From Pararhizobium qamdonense (GTDB lineage: Bacteria > Pseudomonadota > Alphaproteobacteria > Rhizobiales > Rhizobiaceae), in NCBI RefSeq assembly GCF_029277445.1, contig NZ_CP119566.1, positions 1,738,001-1,802,000 of the forward strand: DNA of 64,000 bases. Direction: 5' to 3'. The position numbers were made by a program, and so were the translations under genes. Below are positions 34,078 to 43,886 of this stretch, piece by piece (positions within the stretch are counted from its first letter, which is position 1; every line of letters starts with the position of its first letter). The notes below the pieces were generated by a model. It had not been told where the DNA came from and made no database searches. It saw only the letters and a program-made list of their open reading frames with translations.

Positions 34078-34201
34078 TTCTCCCCAGCGGGGAGAAGGTG
34101 GCCCGAAGGGCCGGATGAAGGGGAGCCACGCAAACCGGAGTTTGCCGCAAGACCCCCTCATCGCCTCGTTTCACTCGGCACTTCTCCCCGCTGGGGAGAA
34201 G
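34078..34201. repeat. Palindromic MITE-like element between xdhA and xdhB
   Basis: TTCTCCCCAGCGGGGAGAAG (34078-34097) and its exact reverse complement at 34181-34200 bound the element. Each end is itself a hairpin (8-9 bp arms, 3-base loop), and GGCCC/GGGCC (34100-34112) makes a third. GATGAAGGGG near 34115 has a partner near 34153. The sequence resembles a repeat frequent in Rhizobium and Agrobacterium intergenic regions. Confidence 0.85.
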
Positions 34202-34221
34202 AAGAAAGCCGCCGCCTGCGC

Positions 34222-35697
34222 TCATGCCGTCACCTCGAAGCGGACGAGTTCCGCCTGTTGTCCCGCCGTCTCCAGCAAGAACCGCAACAGCAAATTCTTC
34301 GCCGTCAAAATCCGGTATTCTGCCGTGGCGCGCCAGTCGGTGAGCGGCTGGTAATCCAGGTCGAAGGCCGCCTGAGCCGCCTGGACCGTTTCCTCGGTCC
34401 ACGGCTTACCGATCAGCGCCGCCTCGACATGTTCAGCCCGCTTCGGCGTCCCGGCCATGCCGCCAAAGGCGATCCGGGCTGAGGTGACGATGTTGAAGCT
34501 ATCGAGCGCAATGCGGAAAGCGCCGCAGAGCGCGGAAATGTCCTCGTCGCGGCGTTTGGAAATCTTGTAGACGGCGAAATGATCGCCGGTCGGCAGATCA
34601 GGCACGAAAATGCTCTCGACGAATTCGCCGGGCCTGCGGTCCTGGCGGCCATAGTCGATGAAATAGCTCTCAAGCGGCACGGTGCGCTCACCCGCTTTCG
34701 AACGCAGATTGACGCTCGCCCCCAGCGCGATCAGGGGCGGCGGCGTATCGCCGATCGGCGAGCCGTTGGCGACATTGCCGCCGATCGTGCCCATGTTGCG
34801 CACCTGCTCGCCGCCCAGACGGTCGAGCATGCGGCCAAAGGCGGGATAGCGGGCGGAGATGGCGGAAAAGGCGGCGGAATAGCTGACGCCTGCGCCGATC
34901 AGGATGCCGCCGTCCATCTCCCGGATGAACTGCAGGTCTTCCAATCCATTGATGAAGATCACCGGGTTGAGCGCCCGCATCTGCTTGGTGACCCAGAGCC
35001 CGACATCGGTGGAGCCGGCAATAATTGTCGCCTGCGGGTGATCGAAAAGCGCCTCGGCGAGATCGGCGGCCGTGCCGGGCACGATCAGGGTGGCATCTTC
35101 GCTTCCCATGCGGATCGTCTGCGTCGAGCGGATCGCAGACAGCCTGGCGATGATGTCTTTGCGGACTTTGACGATCGGGTCGAACACGGCGTCGGGCCTC
35201 GCCGCTGCCACGGCTTCCGCCGCCTTGACGATCGGCTCGTAGCCCGTGCATCGACAGAGGTTGCCTTGCAGCGTCTTTTCGATATCGGCGCGGCTGGGAT
35301 TGTCCTTCGACAGCCACAGGCCATAGAGCGACATGACGAAGCCGGGCGTGCAAAAGCCGCATTGCGAGCCGTGATAATCCACCATTGCCTGCTGCACCGG
35401 ATGCAGCGTTCCGTCGCTTGCCGCCAGGTGCTCGACAGTGACGACATGGGTTGCGTTCAGCGAGCCGGTGAAACGGATGCAGGCATTGACGCTTTCATAA
35501 ACCAGATCATTGCCGGCAAGCCGCCCGACCAGCACGGTGCAGGCGCCGCAGTCACCTTCGGCGCAGCCTTCCTTGGTTCCGGTCAGCCGCTTTTCGAGCC
35601 GCAGGAAATCGAGCAGCGTCGCGGTCGGCTGCAGAGTGTCCAGCGCAATCTCCCGATCGTTCAGGATAAAACGGATGCCGCCGGCGGACTGTGTCAT
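34222..35697 (-). CDS. xdhA: Xanthine dehydrogenase, small subunit (FeS and FAD domains)
   Basis: 491 residues from MTQSAGGIRFILNDRE. Plant-type [2Fe-2S] ligands in CAEGDCGACTVLV (near residue 45) and a second cluster in CGFCTPGFVMSLY and CRCTGYEPI (near 115-160). The FAD domain follows, with GSTDVGLWVTKQ and GGNVANGSPIGDTPP. It passes electrons from the molybdenum centre in XdhB to NAD+. It is the first gene of xdhABC and divergent from glpK; 169 bp holding a palindromic repeat separate it from xdhB. Confidence 0.95.
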   Translation of the reverse strand: MTQSAGGIRFILNDREIALDTLQPTATLLDFLRLEKRLTGTKEGCAEGDCGACTVLVGRLAGNDLVYESVNACIRFTGSLNATHVVTVEHLAASDGTLHPVQQAMVDYHGSQCGFCTPGFVMSLYGLWLSKDNPSRADIEKTLQGNLCRCTGYEPIVKAAEAVAAARPDAVFDPIVKVRKDIIARLSAIRSTQTIRMGSEDATLIVPGTAADLAEALFDHPQATIIAGSTDVGLWVTKQMRALNPVIFINGLEDLQFIREMDGGILIGAGVSYSAAFSAISARYPAFGRMLDRLGGEQVRNMGTIGGNVANGSPIGDTPPPLIALGASVNLRSKAGERTVPLESYFIDYGRQDRRPGEFVESIFVPDLPTGDHFAVYKISKRRDEDISALCGAFRIALDSFNIVTSARIAFGGMAGTPKRAEHVEAALIGKPWTEETVQAAQAAFDLDYQPLTDWRATAEYRILTAKNLLLRFLLETAGQQAELVRFEVTA

Positions 35698-35812
35698 GCT
35701 GTCTCTTCTTTTCATTTCGACTCTTGAAACTATGCCCAAAACCGGCACCGTGACAATTGTGTTTCTGCCATGGCATCCCGGCTTTTTCACGCAGTTTGGA
35801 GGAGATTTACTT

Positions 35813-35841
35813 GCGTTTTGTTTTCGTTTGACATTCGTTTT
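35813..35841 (+). promoter_or_regulatory. Direct TTCGTTT-type repeats upstream of glpK, possible GlpR (DeoR) site
   Basis: GCGTTTTG (35813-35820), TTTTCGTTTG (35821-35830) and TTCGTTTT (35834-35841) are spaced repeats. TTGACA at 35828-35833 could be a -35 element. DeoR-family GlpR repressors of rhizobia use repeated TTCGTTT-like motifs, so control by GlpR is plausible but unproven; no glpR gene is in the window. Confidence 0.4.
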
Positions 35842-35914
35842 TGTATCGTATTGAAGTTTTTGACATGCGCGCGGAGGAGAGACCGCGAACAGAAGAAACG
35901 TTGGGAGGGGCAAG

Positions 35915-37408
35915 ATGAGCGGATATGTTCTCGCAATCGATCAGGGCACGACATCGAGCCGCGCGATCGTCTTCGACAAGGACCAGAAGATCGCCGGGTC
36001 CGGCCAGAAGGAATTCAAGCAGCATTTTCCGAAATCCGGCTGGGTCGAGCACGATCCGGAGGAAATCTGGGAGACGGTCGTCTGGGCGATCAAGGAAGCC
36101 ATCCGCAAGGCCGGCATCAAGGCGAGCGACCTTTCGGCCATCGGCATCACCAACCAGCGCGAGACGGTGGTCGTCTGGGAGCGCGATAGCGGCAAGGCGA
36201 TCCACAATGCCATCGTCTGGCAGGACCGGCGCACCGCCTCCTATTGCGACAAGCTGAAACGCCAGGGGCTGGAAAAGACCTTCACCAAGAAGACCGGCCT
36301 GCTGCTCGATCCGTATTTTTCCGGCACGAAACTGTCCTGGATGCTGGCCAATGTCAAAGGCGCGCGCACCCGCGGCGCCAAGGGCGAGCTTTGCTTCGGG
36401 ACGGTCGATACATTCCTGATCTGGCGGCTGACCGGCGGCAAATCCTTCGTCACCGATGCGACCAACGCTTCGCGGACGCTGATGTTCAACATCGCCACCA
36501 ATGACTGGGACCGCGACCTGCTCGAAATCCTGCGGGTTCCCGAGGCGATGCTGCCACAGGTTCTCGATTGCGCTGCCGATTTCGGTGTCACCGATGCGTC
36601 GGTTTTCGGCGCTGAAATCCCCATCCTCGGCGTTGCCGGCGATCAGCAGGCGGCCACCATCGGCCAGGCCTGCTTCGAGCCGGGTATGATGAAATCGACC
36701 TACGGCACGGGCTGCTTTGCGCTTTTGAACACGGGTAAGGATATCGTCCGCTCGAAAAACCGCCTCTTGACGACGATTGCCTACCGCCTTGATGGCGAAA
36801 CCACCTATGCGCTGGAAGGCTCGATCTTTGTCGCCGGTGCCGCAGTGCAGTGGCTGCGCGATGGGCTGAAGGTCATCAAGGCCGCCCCCGATACCGGCAC
36901 ATTGGCTGAGAGCGCCGATCCGTCGCAGGAGGTCTATCTCGTGCCGGCCTTTACCGGCCTTGGCGCGCCGCATTGGGATCCGGATGCACGCGGTGCCATT
37001 TTCGGCATGACGCGCAATACCGGCCCGGCCGAGTTCGCCCGCGCAGCGCTCGAGGCCGTCTGCTATCAGACGCGCGACCTGCTTGATGCCATGCACAAGG
37101 ACTGGAAGAGCGACGGACGGGAAACCGTGCTGCGCGTCGATGGCGGCATGGTCGCCTCCGACTGGACGATGCAGCGTCTGTCCGATCTGCTCGACGCACC
37201 CGTCGACCGGCCGACCATTCTCGAAACCACTGCACTCGGCGTCGCCTGGCTTGCCGGCAGCCGGGCAGGGGTCTGGCCAAACCAGAAGCAGTTCGCCAAA
37301 TCCTGGGCGAGAGATCAGCGGTTTGAGCCCACGATGGATGAGAAGACGCGGGCCGGAAAGCTGAAGGGTTGGCGCAATGCGGTGAAGCGAACGCTGAGCG
37401 ACGCCTAG
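35915..37408 (+). CDS. glpK: Glycerol kinase
   Basis: 497-residue FGGY-family kinase, full length. [12 protein letters not shown] at residue 9 is the phosphate-binding loop, [11 protein letters not shown] and [11 protein letters not shown] are glycerol kinase signatures, and [13 protein letters not shown] with [17 protein letters not shown] closes the ATP site. A GGGAGGGG ribosome site precedes ATG 35915. It phosphorylates glycerol to glycerol-3-phosphate. Uptake and dehydrogenase genes are not adjacent, so it stands alone, divergent from xdhA. Confidence 0.96.
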   Translation: MSGYVLAIDQGTTSSRAIVFDKDQKIAGSGQKEFKQHFPKSGWVEHDPEEIWETVVWAIKEAIRKAGIKASDLSAIGITNQRETVVVWERDSGKAIHNAIVWQDRRTASYCDKLKRQGLEKTFTKKTGLLLDPYFSGTKLSWMLANVKGARTRGAKGELCFGTVDTFLIWRLTGGKSFVTDATNASRTLMFNIATNDWDRDLLEILRVPEAMLPQVLDCAADFGVTDASVFGAEIPILGVAGDQQAATIGQACFEPGMMKSTYGTGCFALLNTGKDIVRSKNRLLTTIAYRLDGETTYALEGSIFVAGAAVQWLRDGLKVIKAAPDTGTLAESADPSQEVYLVPAFTGLGAPHWDPDARGAIFGMTRNTGPAEFARAALEAVCYQTRDLLDAMHKDWKSDGRETVLRVDGGMVASDWTMQRLSDLLDAPVDRPTILETTALGVAWLAGSRAGVWPNQKQFAKSWARDQRFEPTMDEKTRAGKLKGWRNAVKRTLSDA

Positions 37409-37432
37409 ATAATATTGTCCCCGATCGCCACC

Positions 37433-37450
37433 TGTAGTAACGTTGCTACA
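37433..37450 (+). promoter_or_regulatory. Near-perfect palindrome, probable operator of phd/vapC
   Basis: TGTAGTAACGTTGCTACA is an 18-base palindrome with one mismatched pair. It lies 15 bp before the antitoxin start and is likely the autoregulatory site. Confidence 0.6.
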
Positions 37451-37465
37451 TCCATGGAGGCGCCG

Positions 37466-37771
37466 ATGAGCACCACATTTTCCAGCCGGGAGTTCAATCA
37501 GGATACAGGCCGGGCGAAGAAAGCTGCAGCGGATGGGCCGGTGTTCATCACCGACCGGGGGCGGCCGGCGCATGTGCTCTTGTCGATCGAGGACTACCAG
37601 AAGCTGACACGCGACGGAAACGATCTCACGGATTCCAACGCTTCCGGCCGAAACCACAGGAAAAACATCCTCGAACTTCTCGCCATGCCGGGATTGGATA
37701 AGGTGGATGACGATTTCGAGTTTCCGGAAATGAAGGGGGACTGGGGCCTTAAGACTCCGGACTTCTCGTGA
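37466..37771 (+). CDS. Type II antitoxin, Phd/YefM family
   Basis: 101 residues from MSTTFSSREFNQDTGRAKKAA; GGAGG at 37456-37460 fixes ATG 37466. The Phd/YefM N-terminal fold is clear (REFNQDTGRAKKA, then VFITDRGRPAHVLLSIEDYQKL). The C-terminal acidic tail (DDDFEFPEMKGDW) should bind the PIN toxin. The stop overlaps the toxin GTG start (GTGA at 37768-37771). A palindrome 15 bp upstream probably mediates autorepression. Confidence 0.88.
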   Translation: MSTTFSSREFNQDTGRAKKAAADGPVFITDRGRPAHVLLSIEDYQKLTRDGNDLTDSNASGRNHRKNILELLAMPGLDKVDDDFEFPEMKGDWGLKTPDFS

Positions 37772-38190
37772 AGTTTATTCTGGATACCAACGTTATCTCA
37801 GAGTTTCGCAAGGCTGCCGGCGGCAGATGTCACCCGGGCGTTATAGCTTGGGTCGAGACCGTCGATCCGCAAGCAATGTATCTCTCGGTTATCACGATCA
37901 TGGAGCTGGAGGTCGGTTATCTGTCGTTGAAGCGACGTGACCCGCTGCAGGCTGCGCATGTCAAAGCCTGGATATCCGATTATATTCCCAGGGTCTTTGA
38001 AGATCGCATTCTCGCGTTTGACAATGCGGTGGCGCTTGCCTGTGCCGGATTGCATGTTTCCGACAAGCGGCCGGAGCGGGATGCGATCATTGCCGCCACC
38101 GCGCTCCTTTACGGCCTGACGGTGGTAACCCGCAATATCCGGGATTTCACGGATACGGGGGTGCCTCTCCTCAATCCCTGGGAATCCTGA
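37768..38190 (+). CDS. Type II toxin, VapC/FitB-like PIN-domain ribonuclease
   Basis: 140 residues starting at GTG 37768. PIN acidic residues: Asp in ILDTNVISEFRK (residue 6), Glu in TIMELEVGYL (near 46), and Asp in RPERDAIIAATAL (near 103), with a last Asp in VTRNIRDF (near 124). A Mg2+-dependent RNase is expected. Translation is coupled to the antitoxin by a GTGA overlap. It is placed between glpK and an LLM oxidoreductase, both unrelated. Confidence 0.9.
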   Translation: MKFILDTNVISEFRKAAGGRCHPGVIAWVETVDPQAMYLSVITIMELEVGYLSLKRRDPLQAAHVKAWISDYIPRVFEDRILAFDNAVALACAGLHVSDKRPERDAIIAATALLYGLTVVTRNIRDFTDTGVPLLNPWES

Positions 38191-38306
38191 GCCAACTGGA
38201 AACGCACTGTTTCAACCGCCACGCTGGGATCTGCCTGCAACGTTGATTATCTGAACTATCGAAACATTCATTTTGCCCTCAGGGCTTTTGAGACAGGCAG
38301 GACCCC

Positions 38307-39365
38307 ATGGAACTTGGTCTTTACACATTTGGCGACGTTCATCCCGAGGCGCCGCAGGGGCGCGGGCGGGAGGGCGAGGAGCGGGTGCGGCATCTGATCG
38401 AGGAAATCGAACTCGCCGATCAGGTCGGGCTCGATGTCTTTGGTCTGGGCGAGCATCACCGGCCGGATTATGTTGCGTCCGCTCCGGCGATGATCCTTGC
38501 TGCGGCAGCTGCGCGCACGAAAACCATCAAGCTGACCAGCGCCGTCACCGTGCTCAGCTCAGAGGATCCCGTGCGGGTTTTCCAGCAGTTTTCAACGCTT
38601 GATCTGATCTCGAATGGCCGCGCCGAAATCATGGCGGGGCGGGGCTCCTTCATCGAATCCTTCCCGCTGTTCGGTTATGATCTGGAGGATTACGATCAGC
38701 TGTTTTCGGAAAAGCTGGACCTGCTTCTGGCGATCCGCGATGGCGAGGTGGTCACTTGGTCAGGCGAAAAACGCGCGCCGATCAACGGCCGTGGGGTCTA
38801 TCCGCGTCCGGTCAATGATCCGCTGCCGGTGTGGATTGCCGTTGGCGGCACGCCGCAATCGGTGGCGCGGGCGGGAGCGCTCGTTCTGCCGGTGGCGCTT
38901 GCGATCATCGGCGGCGAACCGGCGCGGTATGCGCCGCTGTTTGATCTCTACCGCGAGGCCGCACGCCGGGCCGGGCAGGATGCATCGAAGCTGAAGACCA
39001 GCATCAATGTCCATGGTTTCATTGCCGATACCAATGACAAGGCCGGCGACCAGTTCTACGGTCCGCAGGCAGAGGTCATGAACCGCATCGGCCGCGAGCG
39101 TGGCTGGGGACCGACCAGCCGGGCGCATTTCAACCAGGCGATCGGACCGGACGGCAACCTGTTCCTCGGCGATCCCGATACGGTGGCGGAAAAAATCATC
39201 CGGCACCAGAAGATCTTCAAGAACGACCGGTTTCTTCTACAGATGGCGATCGGCCTGATGCCGCATGACCAGATCCTGCGCGGCATCGAACTCTACGGCA
39301 CGAAAGTTGCGCCGCTGGTGCGCGCGGCGCTGGCGGATGAGAAGAAACAGACGCAAACCGCCTGA
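38307..39365 (+). CDS. LLM-class flavin-dependent oxidoreductase
   Basis: 352 residues of the bacterial luciferase-like family. [15 protein letters not shown] starts the barrel, [20 protein letters not shown] is near residue 49, [22 protein letters not shown] near 90, and [20 protein letters not shown] carries the usual flavin-binding loop. The enzyme uses FMN or F420-type cofactor; rhizobial members mostly FMN. The substrate is unknown. GGCAGGA sits before the ATG. The gene is not closely coupled to either neighbour (78 bp to map). Confidence 0.9.
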   Translation: MELGLYTFGDVHPEAPQGRGREGEERVRHLIEEIELADQVGLDVFGLGEHHRPDYVASAPAMILAAAAARTKTIKLTSAVTVLSSEDPVRVFQQFSTLDLISNGRAEIMAGRGSFIESFPLFGYDLEDYDQLFSEKLDLLLAIRDGEVVTWSGEKRAPINGRGVYPRPVNDPLPVWIAVGGTPQSVARAGALVLPVALAIIGGEPARYAPLFDLYREAARRAGQDASKLKTSINVHGFIADTNDKAGDQFYGPQAEVMNRIGRERGWGPTSRAHFNQAIGPDGNLFLGDPDTVAEKIIRHQKIFKNDRFLLQMAIGLMPHDQILRGIELYGTKVAPLVRAALADEKKQTQTA

Positions 39366-39443
39366 CGGCAGCGATTTTCCTGTCATGCCTGTCTGGATTG
39401 GGCGCTTTCGGCTTGTTACATAAACAGCCGAAAGCGAGAGACG

Positions 39444-40193
39444 ATGACACTGAACAATGATGAAGACCTGGAGCGGCTGAAGGAAATCGGCCGCATCTGC
39501 GCCAATACGATCCAGATCATGGCGGCGGCACTTGAGCCGGGCATCACCACGGCGGAGCTGGACGCCATCGGCCGCAAGGTGCTGGAGGAATCAGGCGCCC
39601 GGTCCGCGCCCGAACTGACCTATAATTTTCCAGGCGCCACCTGCATCAGCGTCAACGAGGAAGTGGCCCATGGCATTCCCGGCACGCGCGTCATTCAGGC
39701 CGGCGATCTCGTCAATATCGATGTTTCCGCCGAAAAGAACGGTCTGTTTGCCGATACCGGATCGTCCTTTGCCGTTCCGCCCATAAAACCGCAGATCGAG
39801 CGCCTCTGCCGCGATGGCAAGCGCGCCATGTGGGTGGGCTTGAACGAGGTCAAATCGGGAAAGCCGCTGGCGGCGATCGGCAATGCCATCGGCGCCTTTG
39901 CCAAGAAGAACCGCTACTCGCTGATCACCAACCTCGCCAGCCACGGCGTCGGCCGCTCGCTCCACGAGGAGCCGACCGAGATTGCCACCTGGCCGGACAA
40001 GCATGAAAAGCGGCGGATGACCGAGGGCATGGTCTTTACCGTCGAGCCGTTTTTATCGCTCGGCGCGCAATGGGCCGAGGGCGGCGATGACGAATGGACG
40101 CTCTATAGCGAACCGCGCGCCCCGACGGTGCAATACGAGCATACCGTGATCGTGACCCGCAACGGACCGCTTGTCATCACGCTGCCGGGCTAA
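39444..40193 (+). CDS. map: Methionine aminopeptidase, type I
   Basis: 249 residues with the pita-bread fold. The five metal ligands are recognisable: Asp in NIDVSAEKNG and in FADTGSSF, His in ASHGVGRSLHEEP, Glu in FTVEPFLS, and Glu in VQYEHTVIV. It removes initiator methionine. Its isolated position between an LLM oxidoreductase and an MFS transporter suggests it may be a second copy rather than the housekeeping gene usually near rpsB or secY; that cannot be tested here. Confidence 0.93.
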   Translation: MTLNNDEDLERLKEIGRICANTIQIMAAALEPGITTAELDAIGRKVLEESGARSAPELTYNFPGATCISVNEEVAHGIPGTRVIQAGDLVNIDVSAEKNGLFADTGSSFAVPPIKPQIERLCRDGKRAMWVGLNEVKSGKPLAAIGNAIGAFAKKNRYSLITNLASHGVGRSLHEEPTEIATWPDKHEKRRMTEGMVFTVEPFLSLGAQWAEGGDDEWTLYSEPRAPTVQYEHTVIVTRNGPLVITLPG

Positions 40194-40276
40194 AGTCCCG
40201 TTCCATTCACGCGGCTGAACGGCACCATCAGATTTTGTCATTTGTCATCGCCATGCTGCATTGCGATAGGTAGGCC

Positions 40277-41476
40277 ATGACCAGACCCGATTCCGCGCTG
40301 TCCCAGAACCTTGTCCCCACCGCCCTTGCCGGCGCCATCGCCATGGCGGTGGCCATGGGTTTCGGGCGGTTTTCCTATACGCCGATCCTGCCCGGCATGA
40401 TGACGGGACTTGGTCTGACGCCCGCCGACGCCGGGTTGATCGCCTCGGCCAATTTCGTCGGTTATCTCGCTGGTGCCGTTCTGGCGGGCTATGGCTGGGC
40501 GGCCGGGCGCGAGCGGATGGTCAGCCTGTCGGCGCTGGTGGCGACCACGGTTCTGCTGCTGGCCATGGGGCTGACCTCGTCGATCGCGCTGTTTTCCGTG
40601 ATCCGGTTTCTGGCTGGCGTTGCCAGCGCGTTTACGATGATCTTCACCTCCGCGATCGTGCTGAGCAGAGGCCACGCGACCGGCAATCCGCATGTGCAGT
40701 CCGTCCATTTCGGCGGCGTCGGCATCGGTATCGCGGTGTCCTCGCTGATGGTGTTTCTTCTGCCTGCCGAGGGGTTCGGTCTCATCGCCAACTGGCAGGC
40801 CGCGTGGTTCGGCGGCGCCGTCATCGCCCTGGTCGGCACGGTTCTCGTGGCGGCGCTGTTGCCGTCCGGCGCGGCGTCCGGCAAAAGCACGGAGCGGGAA
40901 AAACCGCTGGTCTGGACCCGGCCGCTGTTTGTCATGACCCTGACCTACGGCCTGTTCGGCTTCGGCTATGTCATCACCGCGACATTTCTGGTGGCCATGG
41001 CGCGGCAGGGGGCAAGCGATCATACCGTTGAATTTCTCGCCTGGCTGATCACCGGTCTCAGCGCCGCCATCTCCGTGCACCTGTGGCGGCGCGCGGTGCC
41101 GCGGCTCGGCATCGTCGGCGTCTATCTGGCGGGTCTTCTGGTGGAGGCTGCCGGTCTCATCCTCGTCGTCACCTTGCCGTCGCCCTATGCGCCGCTGATT
41201 GGCGGCCTTCTGCTCGGGCTCACCTTCATCATGGTCACGGCCTATGGCCTGCAGATCGGCCGGGCGCTGGCGCCGCAAAGCCCGCGCAAGGCGCTCGCCT
41301 TCATGACCGCCGCCTTCGGCGTCGGCCAGATCGTCGGCCCTCTGGTGGCCGGCTGGCTGGCGGAAGGCAGCGGCAGTTTCAACGCGCCGACGCTTGTCGC
41401 TGCCGCCGTACTTCTGTTCTGTGCCATCCTGACAGGCCTTGAAATGCGCCGAATCGTGGCCGCTGCCGGCGCCTGA
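40277..41476 (+). CDS. MFS transporter, YbfB/YjiJ family
   Basis: 399 residues with 12 predicted transmembrane segments. The first helix FGRFSYTPILPGMM, the GLIASANFVGYLAGAVLAGYGWA segment and FGYVITATFLVAMAR in the second half match YbfB/YjiJ permeases. The stretch HFGGVGIGIAVSS near residue 155 is typical of this group. Substrate unknown; inner membrane. It lies 83 bp after map. Confidence 0.88.
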   Translation: MTRPDSALSQNLVPTALAGAIAMAVAMGFGRFSYTPILPGMMTGLGLTPADAGLIASANFVGYLAGAVLAGYGWAAGRERMVSLSALVATTVLLLAMGLTSSIALFSVIRFLAGVASAFTMIFTSAIVLSRGHATGNPHVQSVHFGGVGIGIAVSSLMVFLLPAEGFGLIANWQAAWFGGAVIALVGTVLVAALLPSGAASGKSTEREKPLVWTRPLFVMTLTYGLFGFGYVITATFLVAMARQGASDHTVEFLAWLITGLSAAISVHLWRRAVPRLGIVGVYLAGLLVEAAGLILVVTLPSPYAPLIGGLLLGLTFIMVTAYGLQIGRALAPQSPRKALAFMTAAFGVGQIVGPLVAGWLAEGSGSFNAPTLVAAAVLLFCAILTGLEMRRIVAAAGA

Positions 41477-41593
41477 TTAGCCTTCCGATTAAATAACGGT
41501 AACATTAGCTTGACGTGATTGGCAGGTGAGGGCTTTTGCCTTAGGTTCCAGCGCGCTAGCCATCTGAACCTTCGTCAAACGAAAGCGTCCGAT

Positions 41594-42865
41594 TTGTTCA
41601 TCTCCTTCTTTCCCAATCCACGACTTTTCTTTCCGTCCGCTATCATATGGTCTTTGCTTGCCATGGCCGTCTGGTATGGCGGCGGCGAGCAGTTCGGTGC
41701 TCTGGTCGGGCTTCCGCCCCTGGAACCGGGAAAGGACGCGGTCATCGGGGTTTCGGTCTTCTGGTCGGCGCCGTTCCTCTGGTTCTATATCTATTACGCG
41801 TTGATGGTCGCCTTGTTTGCCGCATTCTGGATGACCTTCAGGCCGCATCCCTGGCAGATGTGGTCGGTGCTCGGATCGGCATTTATCATCTTCAACACCT
41901 ATTTTTCAGTGCAGGTCAGTGTAGCCCTCAATGCCTGGTACGGCCCGTTCTACGATATGATCCAGCGGGCTCTTGCCCGGACCGACCCGATCCCCACCGA
42001 GATGGATATCTATGTCGGCATGATCGGATTTGCGGGGATCGCCTTCGTTGCGATCACCATCGGCACGCTCAACCTGTTTTTCGTCAGCCATTATGTCTTT
42101 CGCTGGCGCACTGCGATGAACAATTTCTACATGTCCCATTGGGACAAGCTGCGTCATATTGAAGGTGCCTCGCAGCGTGTTCAGGACGACACGATGCGCT
42201 TTTCACGAACAATGGAAGGTCTTGGCGTCAGCTTTGTCAGCTCGATCATGACCCTCGTCGCCTTTCTTCCCGTGCTGTTTAAGTTTTCAACCACTGTGAC
42301 AGTCCTGCCTTTCGTTGGCGAAGTGCCGCATGCACTCGTCTGGGCTGCGATCGGTTGGTCGCTGTTCGGGACATTCTTTCTGGCGCTCGTCGGTATCAAG
42401 CTGCCGGGGCTCGAATTTCGCAACCAGCGGGTCGAGGCGGCCTATCGTAAAGAGCTGGTCTACGGGGAAGACCATGCCGATCGTGCGCAGCCGCCGACCG
42501 TCGCACAGCTCTTCGGGAATGTCAGGAAGAATTATTTCCGCCTGTATTTCCATTACATGTACTTCAACATCGCCCGTATTTTCTATCTCCAAGCGGACAA
42601 TCTGTTTGGAACATTCGTCTTGGTTCCCTCTATCGTCGCCGGCAAGTTGACGCTCGGCGTTATGGGGCAAATCCAGAATGTGTTTGGACAGGTCAGGGAC
42701 TCATTCCAGTATCTCGTAAACTCCTGGACAACGATCGTGGAACTGTTGTCGATCTACAAGCGTCTGAAAGCTTTCGAGGCCGCCATCTACGACGAGCCTC
42801 TTCCGGTGATCGACCAAAAATATCTTCAGCGGCAGGCCGAAGATGACGAACCTGTCAAAGTCTAA
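41594..42865 (+). CDS. bacA: Peptide transporter BacA/SbmA
   Basis: About 423 residues from a TTG at 41594 ([21 protein letters not shown]), which aligns with the usual BacA start; the longer in-frame start at 41519 looks non-coding. It belongs to the SbmA/BacA inner-membrane family (eight helices, proton-driven peptide import): [22 protein letters not shown] near residue 100 and [30 protein letters not shown] core near 170. In Sinorhizobium and Brucella, BacA imports antimicrobial peptides and is needed for chronic host infection. A strong terminator follows. Confidence 0.9.
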   Translation: MFISFFPNPRLFFPSAIIWSLLAMAVWYGGGEQFGALVGLPPLEPGKDAVIGVSVFWSAPFLWFYIYYALMVALFAAFWMTFRPHPWQMWSVLGSAFIIFNTYFSVQVSVALNAWYGPFYDMIQRALARTDPIPTEMDIYVGMIGFAGIAFVAITIGTLNLFFVSHYVFRWRTAMNNFYMSHWDKLRHIEGASQRVQDDTMRFSRTMEGLGVSFVSSIMTLVAFLPVLFKFSTTVTVLPFVGEVPHALVWAAIGWSLFGTFFLALVGIKLPGLEFRNQRVEAAYRKELVYGEDHADRAQPPTVAQLFGNVRKNYFRLYFHYMYFNIARIFYLQADNLFGTFVLVPSIVAGKLTLGVMGQIQNVFGQVRDSFQYLVNSWTTIVELLSIYKRLKAFEAAIYDEPLPVIDQKYLQRQAEDDEPVKV

Positions 42866-42878
42866 GGTAGGGTGACAC

Positions 42879-43886
42879 TCAAAAGGCGGAGCGATCCGCC
42901 TTTTTCTGTTCCGCGATCATCGGTAGCGCCTCAGCATAGCTGACGCAGGCAACATCCGTTTTGGTGCAGGTTTCGCTTAAGAACCGGTCAAGCGCGCGCC
43001 AATAGGCGCCGCCGTTCATCTCGACGAAATGGAAGCCGAGCTGCAGTGGAATGCGGCTGCCGTCATATTCCTTTTCAAAGGCCTTGCGGTAGGCATCGAG
43101 CGCGCGTTCTTCGAAGAGGGCGCTGTCCTTGCGGTTTTCGATACCCATGGAATGGCGAACGAAGAGATTGTAATCCATGCCGATCACCCGGCGCTGCTGC
43201 GGCCCTTCCGGAATGAGCGGCAGCCCGAAGCGCGGCAGGCCGTCGGCGTCTGTCGGCCAGCCCGGCCCCTTGGTGACAAGGCTGGCATCATAGGTGAAGC
43301 CGTCCTGTTTCAGCGCTGGCAGCAGACCGTCGCTCAGCGACAGATACGGCGCGCGAAAACCCTCGATGCCGTGTGCGGCGAAATCGGCCCAGCCTTGCGG
43401 CTCTTCGCCGGCAATGCCGCCGGCCTTCCAGGCGTTGGCGAGCGCTGTGTTGAATGCGGTAAATTCCTGCTTCCAGTCGGCAGCGCTCCAGCCCTTGCCG
43501 TCGAAATGGCCGCAGGCATGGCTGCCGATGTCGTGCCCGGCCTGATGTGCCTGCCAGATATGGCGCACGCGGGCCTGGATCTCTTCGCGGCTCTGGGCAA
43601 AGCCGACATTGGAACGCGCGGCCTTGTGGCCCGGCGCCCGGTAGGACTTGCCGCCTTCAGCCCTCGTCATCAAAAAGGTGCAGGAGAGGAAATAGGTGAA
43701 ATGCGCGCCGGTGCGCTTGCCCATCTCCAGGCTCTTTTCCCAGAGCTTGTTGTCGTGGGCGCCATCGAAGGAAATGATGACCAGCTGCTTGCGCCCGGCA
43801 GGTTCCGGTGGCTGCTCAGCCTGGGCAAAAGCGGGAGCCAGGGTCAATGCGAGAGCAAGACCGGTCGCGGCGGGAAATCTGGGCAT
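42879..43886 (-). CDS. Secreted polysaccharide deacetylase family protein
   Basis: 335 residues. Signal peptide over residues 1-23 (ATGLALALTLAPAFAQAEQ). NodB-fold motifs follow: the Asp of VIISFDGAHDN (near residue 40) and the metal pair in DIGSHACGHFDG (near 122), a variant of the HxxxH motif. It probably de-N-acetylates a cell wall or exopolysaccharide in the periplasm, but some family members are inactive. Its last codons are shared with the bacA terminator. Confidence 0.85.
   Translation of the reverse strand: MPRFPAATGLALALTLAPAFAQAEQPPEPAGRKQLVIISFDGAHDNKLWEKSLEMGKRTGAHFTYFLSCTFLMTRAEGGKSYRAPGHKAARSNVGFAQSREEIQARVRHIWQAHQAGHDIGSHACGHFDGKGWSAADWKQEFTAFNTALANAWKAGGIAGEEPQGWADFAAHGIEGFRAPYLSLSDGLLPALKQDGFTYDASLVTKGPGWPTDADGLPRFGLPLIPEGPQQRRVIGMDYNLFVRHSMGIENRKDSALFEERALDAYRKAFEKEYDGSRIPLQLGFHFVEMNGGAYWRALDRFLSETCTKTDVACVSYAEALPMIAEQKKADRSAF
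42881..42905 (+). terminator. bacA terminator overlapping the convergent gene's 3' end
   Basis: AAAAGGCGGA (42881-42890), GCGA loop, TCCGCCTTTT (42895-42904), then T's. It starts 16 bp after bacA and lies within the last codons of the deacetylase on the other strand. Confidence 0.85.

Noticed and set aside
30870..34118. 1082-residue plus-strand open frame antisense to xdhC and xdhB
   Set aside because: A by-product of high-GC codon use in xdhBC on the other strand; no recognisable domain, and it runs into the palindromic repeat.
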